Of a DNA stretch of 64,000 nt, positions 1 to 10,100 are shown one piece after another. Under the pieces are notes generated by a model. The model ran no database searches and was not told the origin of the DNA. It was given only the letters and a program-made list of their open reading frames with translations. The stretch is from Angiostrongylus vasorum (Eukaryota > Nematoda > Chromadorea > Rhabditida > Metastrongylidae). The number at the start of each line of letters is the position of its first letter. The first letter of the stretch is position 1. A program made the translations under genes and the position numbers. The stretch is taken from contig JADANN010000192.1 in assembly GCA_018806985.1 (NCBI GenBank), forward strand, positions 682,001-746,000. The letters run 5' to 3'.

Positions 1-330
1 GAAGGTCTTCCAACTTTTACATGTAGCTTCGGCTACTGCTTGAGGATTTTCATTTCATTCTGAATGTCATAGAATGCTGGTCGAGTCGGTTTTCCCTGGA
101 GTCCTGAGATAGCTGGACTATAGCGTTCCCAATTGGACTGCAGAGAGTGGTTTTTTTCCCCGGACAAGTCTGGTACCAATTTCTCCCCCCGGAGGTATGA
201 GAGGTTTGATGAGCTTGGGGCGCGATCGAGACCAGCGCCGTGATCGTGATGATAGGCATCACTATCACTGTTCTAAGCGCCGCAAAATCGGGAGTACAAG
301 AGTAAATATAAAAGGATAAAGAATATAATA
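1..330 (-). mobile_element. SINE family B copy, cut by the window edge
   Basis: Reverse orientation. Shares the core (GACAAGTCTGGTACCAATTT and the CCCCGGAGG motif) with the other tRNA-headed SINEs and the B-type 3' part (GCTGGTCGAGTC, CTGGAGTCCTGAGATAGC). Lies in the intron or flank of the left-end gene. Confidence 0.75.
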
Positions 331-385
331 AAAAACGATTCATACTGGTGCTGGAAACTACGCATCGTTAATAATTTCTACTTAC

Positions 386-461
386 CGTTGATTACGTTGC
401 GCATTATTTCGGACAATATATTCATGGTCCTCTTCATCCCATAATGTATTGATTGCTGGTG
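386..461 (-). CDS. Acidic exon, last one of the left-end gene inside the window
   Basis: 76 bases between AATTTCAG and GTAAGT. Frame set by the previous exon reads PAINTLWDEEDHEYIVRNN then AQRNQR. Leaves in phase 2; the next exon is outside the window because SINE family B fills the rest of the edge. Confidence 0.68.
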
Positions 462-3276
462 CTGAAATTCGGAAATGTTTATAAGAAGGTTGGATTGGAT
501 GCTTTGTTACACTTTTTTACTGATACACTTACTTTAATTTATTTTGCATTTATCTATTTAACATTGTGTGAGGAGTGGCTAAATTGTCGTAAAGCAGAAA
601 TTTGGCTTACGAGGCTGATGTTTACTATTTTGTCGTTCTTCCCTCTTCCTTCGTTCCCTACGTGCTTCCTTTGCTGCCTCTTTCGCAGCTTGTAGAGCAG
701 CTTCTCGTGCAGCCTCTCGGGCAGCTTCGCGAACAACTTCACGTGTGTCAGGACATGGTGACGAATGTCGTGCTTTATCCGCTGTTCCCGTTCGAACTTT
801 TTCTAGACGCGGTCGCGATTCGACGACTTCATTCTCCTTGTTGGTATTATGATCTGCAATAGAGAAAAAGAATGAAAGTGGGACTTTTCAGAGCCCAAGT
901 TTCCCCAGATGTCTACTTTTTAATCGTTCTATTCTATTTTTAGTCCGTTTGCGAACTTCAGACCTATTGCTTCCGAAGCAAAACTGAACGACTTAGGTTA
1001 GTCGAAATATTCGGAGCTACCAAATTCGCATCTTTTCTTCGTGTTGCACGTGCTTGGTTCTTCATTCACAACGGAGAATATCCACTATACCCATATACTT
1101 TGTTTTTGTACTTGTACATTTTATGCGCAAAAGGTCCATTGAAGAATGTTCTGTTGGGTCAGAGAAGAGAAAAGAGACATTTGTCAACGTTTCGAACTAA
1201 TTGTTTTAATTACGGAGAGCAAAATCGGCTGAACAAGTTTCTTTTTTGAGATACAGCTGGCATGTTAGGATGTTGAGGTGTTGAAACACACCCAACTAAG
1301 TCACAACATCAACGTATTTTGAGACACTGGTCTGATGATTAGCTCAGTACGCATTTACTGATGCTGATACCAATCTTTCTCATTCCTTTCTTACCACTAC
1401 ACATATCTGGTTACTATGAATTTTTTTACATCGCTCTAAGCTGAGTGAACGTGAGAATTTTTTCGCTGTCTATAACAAGACGTCTCTTACGGCTCGGTAT
1501 TGTCGCCTTTTGTTTTGGAACAGATTTCTTCTCCTTTGTGGAACGTTGTGTGGGGTTCTCCAAGCTTGATGGCTCAGTGTTCCTGCATTCTTGGTATCAT
1601 CGCATTTTCAGAGATTGAAACAGAATTACTTTGAGCAGAATTTCCTTAATCGACTTAAGAATTTAAATTATTCCTATATTTCAACTCGAAATAAATGCAT
1701 TTGTCATCGCGCTGGGTGTCGTTCGCTAGAAACGACAGATTATTAGCGTCAACTTAACACTAACTAGTAATGCGTTGTCGTGGGAAGACGAGACGAGAAA
1801 GTGGGAGGGAACGGTCACGTTGATTTACAGAAAAACCTTGGCTGAGTTTTGGGTATCGCTTTGGGTGGGAATAACCTAGTACGATTTTAAACGCTTGTCA
1901 ATAAACTTACTGAACGGTAGCCGAGCAAACATTGGATCTCTGGAAGTTGTTTCAGATAAATCAATAGGTAGTCTTCGTTCTGCTGATTTATTTCAGATTA
2001 GTGAACTTACATCAAGCACTGAATGTGACTTTTCTGAAGAAATTTTCGAGTTTTTTCTTGCTATGAGTACAACCCATGGGTACTGTAATGGATAGATTAA
2101 TGCATTCGTTATATTTTAACTATTACTTCCTTACGAGACCCTTCAAATATTCTACAACTTGAGTCTAGTTGCAAATCTAAGGAGGTGGTGGACGGACCCT
2201 TTTACTGTGGTAAAGATCACGAACAAAGCTAAGATTAAATATTCGTCACCTACCAACTAAGAAACAGACTGTGAAATAAGCATGACCTGAATGATGTATG
2301 AGCACTAACTGTTTTTTTGTTATCAGCCTTATCTATGGAGCAATGATGAAAATAGTCTTAGATTAAAGTAAGTCGAAGCGTCCTACATTGCTAAAAACCC
2401 GTTTGGGAGAAAATAACTTTAGAAATTTGGCGTTTTTGGTGTAAGGATACGTCTCCACTAAGATTTATGAGCAACCTAACACAGTTGCCATTAAACTGAC
2501 ACCGTTTTGTTTGAATATGAGCTTTTCTTCTGAATGTCGAGGGAATGTCGCTATAGTTTTCCCAGATCATCATCATAGAAATCACCGATCGTTGTTGACC
2601 AGCTGAACCAAGGTTTACAACGTTATCACTAGGATCCTTCAGTGGTTGTTGGTACATTTCGGCTCTTAGTTCATTTCGAGTTCAACTATCGCATGAAAGT
2701 GTAGAACTCCAGAGAATATTAGCATGGATGTCTTTGGAGTTCCATAGCTGTTGGAGTTGTAATGAGATTCTTCCCATAGGTATGTTAGTTCGTTCTATTT
2801 ATGTCGAGGTGTTACAGGAATCCTTAGGCATTTTGTTGGGCACACTAAGGATATCATTCATGCCTAAATAAAAAAATGGTAATGGTAGCTGGAATCCTTC
2901 GAAATCTTCAGGATGAAGTGCTGCTGTAGACACCTCAAATATGTTGCGTCATCTGCAAGTGTACCAATATGCGTTTACCTAAATGTTTGAGAATACATGA
3001 AGAAACGACTGGATTCTCAAGGTGAACCACCTTGCTGAAATGTATTAACACTAGCCCGGATGATGCGGATTTTCCATGTTGCTGTGTTGTTTGAAGATGT
3101 GGCGCAAAAAATTGCTGTCTTTCTACTTTCTCCTGCGATAGTGGTAAACTTCTCAAACTTTGAACAACTAGGTGTTAAAGGCCTTATTCACCAATATAGT
3201 GTGTTCGTAAGGCGAAAAGGAATAAGGGTTCGGCGTTGGTCAGTCCTTTAGGGACGAGGAGTGATTTCGACATCAT
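386..3276 (-). CDS. Unrecognised multi-exon gene with charged helical region, runs off the left edge
   Basis: Proposed minus-strand gene downstream of the metallophosphoesterase. Segments about 3276-3170, 3167-2979, 2662-2451, 2082-1911, 853-626 and 461-386 join mostly in phase. The product is polar, with a region of repeated Glu-Ala-Ala and Arg/Lys (VREAAREAAREAALQ and on) expected to be one long charged helix or coiled coil, then an acidic LWDEEDHEYIVRNN stretch. The last two exons have strong splice signals and are the most certain; the 5' part is weaker. A start ATGATG at 3276-3271 follows an in-frame TGA. Two problems: an in-frame TGA at 1995-1993 in a well-bounded exon, and frame changes around 3,170-3,250. 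I do not recognise the family; the acidic motif loosely recalls the stretch before DYRK-type kinase domains, which is only a guess. Further exons lie outside the window. Confidence 0.55.
626..853 (-). CDS. Exon with Glu-Ala-Ala-Arg helical repeats
   Basis: Acceptor TCTATTGCAG, donor GTAAAC. Encodes HNTNKENEVVESRPRLEK, a short Ser/Pro patch, then repeated REAAREAAREAALQAA and a basic RRERRKREER tail: a single charged alpha-helix by composition. Enters in phase 1 and leaves in phase 1, matching both neighbours. Without the splice the frame would end at a TAG at 581-579. Confidence 0.72.
1911..2082 (-). CDS. Exon of the unrecognised left-end gene with an in-frame TGA
   Basis: Bounded by acceptor CATTACAG and donor GTAAGT. 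Reads YPWVVLIARKNSKISSEK and, in the same frame after a TGA at 1995-1993, NKSAERRLPIDLSETTSRDP. Phase 0 in, phase 1 out, which fits the next exon at 853 exactly. The same DNA is also open on the plus strand for 66 codons. Confidence 0.5.
2451..2662 (-). CDS. Candidate exon of the unrecognised left-end gene
   Basis: Open frame beginning EMYQQPLKDPSDNVVNL and running to a possible GTATCC donor (GTTAGG at 2480 is an alternative). The phase joins the neighbouring exons if the unusual acceptor TAAGAG is used. Confidence 0.45.
2979..3167 (-). CDS. Candidate exon of the unrecognised left-end gene
   Basis: Acceptor AACACCTAG at 3169-3168, then an open frame VQSLRSLPLSQEKVERQQFF to a GTAAAC donor at 2978. 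Gln-rich and polar. Confidence 0.5.
3170..3276 (-). CDS. Possible 5' coding part of the unrecognised left-end gene
   Basis: Begins MMSKSLLVPKGLTNA after an in-frame stop. Two frames are then coding-like (ALRTHYIG, or SPYEHTILVNKAFNT). Reaching the next exon needs either a 24-base intron, too short to be likely, or one-base indels. Confidence 0.3.
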
Positions 3277-3858
3277 TCATAGTACGGTACAAGATAAAAG
3301 GGATTGAATGCATATTTCCCCTATGAAGTGGCTTGTAGGATCCCACTAATGCATCGCGTCGGTGTTTCCATCTCTCCGGGCAAGTCCAGTATTACTTTAC
3401 ATGCCAAGGGTGGACTGAAGGTTTAGCTTGCCCAGGGCGTGGGATCTGACCAAGGATTACTTGTGTACTTCAGATCACCTACTTCAGAACAACTGTGCGC
3501 TACACGAGCAGCGAACGTCTATCAACGTTACCCTTTATATGTCAGTATCTTGTTAACAAATGCCTACCAGTGGATCAACCACAGTGGTTTTCGAATTGTT
3601 CGATTTCTGTTCAGATTAGTTGATTGGATGCATATTTGGCACGTACAGTGTTTTGAATATTTATGTATCAACTCGGCATTTTTTTTTATTCTGTCAGACC
3701 AGGATGGATGCGAAAAGCTTGCTCAGCTCTTGGCGCTGGATAGAGCCTAAGAGCACTTTTATATTGTAGGACATCTCTAGCCACTGCCCTACGATCACCC
3801 AGTATTTTATCCTTTATGTTGAATGGTCAGCTACAGTGTTACTCAGATTTTTTGTGTC

Positions 3859-3864
3859 TTTATT
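3859..3864 (-). terminator. Polyadenylation signal AATAAA of the MPPED-family gene
   Basis: AATAAA on the minus strand 23 bases past the stop codon; another A-rich AAATAAA overlaps the stop itself. Confidence 0.6.
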
Positions 3865-3886
3865 TCTATCACCACTTTAAAACCAT

Positions 3887-4134
3887 TTATTTAGTTACAC
3901 CACTTGGTAGAGGCAGATCGAAAATTATAGGATCGTAAGCGCTGCGGAGTTTGTGATCACATAACGAAGCGTTGATGAACGTCGTAGTGCCATTGGTGGT
4001 TGCACCATGCATCTGATGTACATGGCCGAAGACGTGATATTTTGGCATGATGCGTTGTTCAACGGAGTTCAGCAGTTCAACGTCCCCGGCAAGAATACCA
4101 TCCATTTTGTCCCATGAATTGAAATCACCGTGGC
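3887..4134 (-). CDS. MPPED-family last exon
   Basis: 248 bases ending in TAA. Contains VELLNSVEQRIMPKYHVFG followed by HVHQ, the canonical GHxH ligand pair, and TTFINAS, both conserved in the family. Acceptor AATTTTTAG at 4135. Confidence 0.94.
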
Positions 4135-7100
4135 CTAAAAATTCTAGGAATGACCCACATGGATTCCTCAAAAAGAGTAGTCTTTGCGCCATAAATAAAG
4201 TTTTTTTTCTAGTTGCTTTGGAAGTTAACGGCGTGGAAATAGTCGAATACTCTCGTAGACAGCGGAGTGCGAGTCGACATGTACATCCTGCTGTGTCATT
4301 AAAAACCATTCAGAAACGCAGAAGTGGGTATAAACACACCCAAAGGCGGTATGTGAGTTATCAGTATGTCGGTTTTCGCCGGAATTTGATTCCATTTGTG
4401 GAGGATCTTCTGTCCTCGCGGGCGATAAAATGAGTACCCGGGCATTGAGTGCCATGGTGTTCCGTAGATTTTTATACCATACACCTAAAAAACTTTATTT
4501 AGCTGAAATTCATGTCGAATTTCTACCATAGAAGCTTTTCTATAATAGAGGCTTTTGATTTTCGTTTACGAGGTTTCGATTTTAGTTAATCTCATCTATT
4601 TCGTGAGGACTGTTGTTACGTTAGATGAACAAGTATGATTGGCTCTATTTCAAGTGAGTGTACTTAAGGAACAAAATTGGCGACTTTAAAAGAAGCTTAG
4701 GAAAAGAATACATGAGTTTTTCTCAGTGAGTGGTTTCAGGTTTCTTATCCAGTCAAGCAATGATTTTACGTAGAACTCTGGATTATCACTGAACGGAACG
4801 GTTCGAATCGCCTCTAGTTCGGTTAAATCACCAACCTCAACGCTCCGATCGCATAGATATGTGCAGTTACTGAGCAGTTCGTAGGCTTTATTTATTCCAA
4901 GCATGCTCAGCCCTGCCAATAGCTTCTCATTCATCGCCTCACCGTCTTCGAATCCCAATTCATGATTCCCCGGAACAACCAACTTGTATTTGTGGGGGAG
5001 CCTTCCTTAACAAATCAACAGTTAGAAAAATGCTCTGGAGTATAGATAAGCAAATAAATGGGAATGAACTAATGAAGAACTAGGATTGGTAATGATGACT
5101 ATGTGATGTTAACCGAAAGTATTTCAGCAACTGACTGACTATATATAGGTGTTTCTGGATGTCTAACTACTAAGCATACGATATATTCATTCCGGAAAGG
5201 TCACTCAGAATGACAGCGAACCCAGTATCATAGTGAAAAGGTGTGGCTGTTTGTAAATGTAGCACTTGATGTGAAACTACCTGTTCGCTCCTAGGCATCT
5301 TCCAACCGTAAGATAACAAATAACTGAGGAACGTGACGGCGAACACGGTCAACTTGCATGTAAAACGTTTTCACCACGAATCCACAACAAAGCAATGAAA
5401 CTACTTCTTGCCTTGCAAGTACATTGTTAAAGTTGTTTCTAGAGATGTATCTCCGAGTTTTCATGTGTATTTAATCAGGACCTCGCATCAACAAGGATCT
5501 AGCCAGTGGAAGCTCACATAAGGCTTTACCAATTTGTTGTGTCTGCCAAGTCAAATGTACGCTGTATGTTGTGGGAACAAATTATTACTTTCACCACCTG
5601 TTGCATCGTTGATAAAACGCCTCAAGAAAGTGTTAGTTATCTCATAATCGATGCTTTATGAGGATACCTTTTGCACGCTGCACTAACCTTCATGCAACGT
5701 GCGATGTAATTCAAGAGACAAAAGGCTAATGAACTTTTAGTTGTAGTTGGTCAATTTCTAACTCTTCTATGAGGAAGGTCTTGTCATATGCAACGCTTAC
5801 CATGCTCCATATGTCTAACTACCCACTTCTACCACCTTCTCACAATTCCATAGGGAAGGATAGCTCACTTCTGTGAACCTTCCTAACCTCGCCAAACATG
5901 TTATAGATCGCATTATAGTAGAAAATTGAATCATTCAAATTATAGGGCAAGTTCATTTGCAACGATGCAATCGCTACTCAAGTGGGGCAAAGAGGACAAA
6001 AGCATTTGTTTGTACAGATACTTCGTTTTCCACCTTCGTTTTACTAATGACCTTGGTATAGTCTCGAAGAGTATTATTTACATCCACATGACAGTTCAAG
6101 TGGGTGGCAAAACTTTGTAAAATTAAGCTCGACCTTACTGAAGAAAAAGTAGTAAAAAAAATAGGAAAAACAGCATTTTAGAATGTGACGTCGCGGGAAG
6201 CAGATCAACTTTAAGCCACATCACAACATATGAGAGTCTTCTACAGACTCAATATTCAAGGAATTTATCCTGAAAATCAACCACCAATGCATCGAACTTT
6301 GAGTCGATTCATCTGTTTGAAACCTTGATAAACTACTCATCATGTACTTGGTGAACATATTTTAACAAATAACAGTGTCCAGCTAGCATGGTCCTGTCAT
6401 GAAAACGAAGTGCTACAGATGGGGTTAGAGAACCCTTTGTTTCCATCACTTCAATAATTTATCTTTTGTCCTTATGGGCAGTTTCATGCGTTTTTGTTCA
6501 CATCGTATGCCACGTTACTTACTGTATTTGAGACCGAGATGTTTTTTTTTAGTAACGATAATTTCTCGTCCATTATAGTCTGTTCTACATATATGAGAGG
6601 CTCCCAACTCAGCTATTCCGTGGATCAAGAAATTAGCAGCACACGTCGAGAAACCAACATGGTCTCGAATCTGTTAGTATGTGGATTGTGCTCTATTATC
6701 ATCAAAATTACAGTTGGCGAAGACACCGTCGGCATACATGACTGTAACACAAGGTGTGGCCTTCGTTCTAAGTTTTCTGGTCGAGATGTGAGCCAGACAG
6801 AAAGGCTATCGTCAATGACGATTAGTTAAAGAAGATGACTGATGTATATGCCAGGACAACAATTAAGGAGACTTCGGAAGAAATAAGCATATTAAGACAA
6901 CAGTCTTAAGATCCTATAATCGAAATGAAGAGTCAGAAATACTCGATAAGTGAGTGCCACATCGTCATTATGAAGGACGTGATGCTCCTCATATGCAACA
7001 ACAACGACCTGCCTCTTAATCACGTAGTGATTTACGAAGAAAAGAGTAGATTCTGTAGAGCTGACGACGTTGTGCGCAATGCGCAGATATGACCAAAACA

Positions 7101-10100
7101 TTTTGGGAAGCCAAATTGACTTCAAATGGAGATTGTTATGGTGCTCCTTGTTTGGCAGGTGGGACTATCTACTTCTTAAATCCTGGCTAGATTATTATAG
7201 AAATGAAGCACAGCTATGATATCGAGAAAATCTACCCAAGGTCTGTTAGGTCCGCGAGAAACATGGTTCAGCTGAAAATGATCGTTTCTCTAGTACGACA
7301 ACACCTGAATACACAATAATATCCTCCTTCTCTCTCTCTCTCTCTCTCTCTCTGTCTCAGATCGGCGGATCCCTTACTACTCGAATACCATTTGTGCAAC
7401 AACTAATTGATAGGAAAATCTTAAACAACTGAACTTGTGCCAGTAAACAACTTCAGGAAATGGATTTGTTCCAAAAGCCTGAACGTTCACCATGATGGAA
7501 TAGATAGCTATAGTGATGCTGAGATATTTGCAAAACTCCGGACTGCTGATGTATGCGGTGGGGAACGAATGGGCTATTACCCTTTCCGTGGGCTAACGCG
7601 TTCACCACTACACCATGCGCGTCCTTCGTATCGCCTGTATTTCAGCTATCGTGATAGTGGTATTTCACAGAATACTCTACCGTGAAAAATTGTATTAGGC
7701 AGTAAATAGGAAGTTAACATTGGAATACATAGCTTTGCACGTTCCTGGCAAAAATATGTGGAATGTAATCGTTTTCTCTGGGCCAAATTATGTTAATACG
7801 AGCCGAAATATTGTATTTCTAGTTAAAAAGTCGATAACTGAAATCGTTTTTACGACAGCCAAATGTTTCATAATAAGTTGACGGGCACTTTTGTCCTTTC
7901 TCTTTCTCTCTGCTTCACTTCCTCAACAACATTGTTGCTGTTTAAAAAACCTGTTTTTTTCACCTTTTATTACTCTTTTGACAACGGATCGACATGCGTA
8001 TAAGCTTTCAAAATGAGTTGATGAGAAGTTCGGTCCTAAGTGTCTTCAAGAGAATTGCAATACTCACCGATTTCAGCGTTGAATTTTATTACTTCACCAA
8101 GATCGCCATAGTTTGTGAAATCTCCAGCATGAATCAGAACATCACCATCAGGAATTATCGACAAAAACTGAATAAACTGTTCCATTTTTTTTACAATAAT
8201 GAATAGGATTTTTTACTATTTTGGAAGAAAGAACAGGGAATGTTGTGGCAAAGGTAGTGTAGTAGAAGTTTTTCACTCTTGAGTAAGGCGGACGCGTATG
8301 ATAGTAAGCAGTGAGCCGTAAGGATCTTGTAATCATTGTGTAGGATGGCAACCGAGGCACCATAGTCCTCGTACCAACACGTTCGCAGCAATGCGCATTG
8401 ATTTCAATACGGTCCACAACAGGTGAGAAAGTAGGCTAGGCGCCGTCCCTATGCAGCCTACGGCGAAAGTCATGTATTGCAATCGAGGTTCTAGCGTATC
8501 TCCCTACTTACTTTAGGAAGTGAAACTTTTGGCTAGAATAGTCCAGCAGTTGTTAGGTGCCCACGCAATTTTGCGGAAAAAATCCTCTTTGAAATATCGG
8601 AAAACGGTGCTCCATATTGAGGGTATCATGCCAAACATCGGAATGAACTGTCACAACTTAAGTTTTACTATCTAACTGAAAAAGATTAATAAAATCTTAA
8701 TGTTCGTTTCCCTCCATACTCTATCTATTTTCTTCTTTTCCGCTGATTTATCACTCTATCAGAAAGTACACTGATAACCAGCATTTGAGTGTAATAAGAA
8801 AAATCGGTAGGTCCCCCCACAAGGTTGAAGCATTGAATCGATCTAGAACACAAGAGGATGCTTGCTTATATAATGCTGAAATTACTCATAAACTAAAAGC
8901 AGGCGTCCATAAAGCACCTGAATCACTAATTTGATTGCTCCTTACTATTTTCACACTATTGCCTTCTAAATACTACCAGTGAAGGATCTCATCCCCTGAC
9001 AGTGAAGAAATTTGATATGAAGTAGGATTAATTCAGTAATATCTGTTTATTGACAATAAAAGAATAAAGCTTTTGGCATTGATCAATTGCTGAGAGAAGC
9101 GCCATGCATTCGATTTTATTAGGAATCGTTTGGAGATGATCGAATGTATATCTGGTCTTTACAATGACTCGCGGTGGCCCACGGATGTATCGAGCCAGTC
9201 CTGCTATCCTTTCCGACAAGTTTGGTACCAATTTGCGCCTCCGATAGTTACTTCATTTCCGATATCGGTCTCTTGCACAAGAGAGGAGCTTTTTTTTAAA
9301 ATTCATTTCCTGCTATATTACATATGGAAATATTTCAATATCTCTTCTAACTTCAATTTATTACGTATCGTTGGAGCCATTTATAATAACTCGGCTGGAA
9401 TTCATGGTTCACCATTTGTTGTATTACTTGACATCTATCACAGATTCAGAAATTTGACATTTATCTGTAAATCGCGCGTGGCGCAGTGGTCGGAGGCACT
9501 CTGCAACACACACGTGGAATCAATCATCGGGCCCATGGCCCACCAAGCCTTTCATCGCTCTGGAGTCTGCAAAATGGTACCAGACTTGTCTGGAAGGATG
9601 GCGCCAATGGCTCGATACATTGGTAGGCCAACACGTGTCAATGTAAAGGTCAGATATGCATCCAATCACATCCAGACGATGCTTAATGAAGTCGAATGCA
9701 TGGCGCATCCTTCAGGGGATTGATCAACGCCGAGGGCTCTATCCCTTATCTTATTTGTAAACCCTGCGTGGTATGAATGGATATCGATTGACCACCTTAC
9801 TTTCATATTTGGAGCCACTTATGGTGGGATCGTTTGGCATTATAGCAGTGACCTTCCGAGATTTCTCGAGCGAAAAAAATTGCTCGATACAATCGAATTA
9901 GAATCAGCATAAAATGTTACCGGATTGTAAATGAAAAAGAACTCGAGTCAATTTCCAGTTTAGAGGCTTTTCGAGAACTGGTTTACAGACTTTGAGAACT
10001 GGTCACTTTGTATGTAATAGAAGGAAGCATAAGAGTGACTTATGTACTATAATTTACACGTATTCTACTGGTGTACAGAGGTGTACGAGAACACTAGTTA

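Noticed and set aside
602..862. 86-codon plus-strand frame with Leu-rich sequence
   Set aside because: Antisense shadow of the Glu/Ala/Arg-rich minus-strand exon, which has proper splice sites.
1186..1200. GAAAC-type hammerhead half site on the minus strand
   Set aside because: No CTGANGA partner within a plausible distance.
9130..9723. 197-codon plus-strand open frame
   Set aside because: It runs through two SINE family A pieces and the DNA between them; its sequence is the translated repeat.
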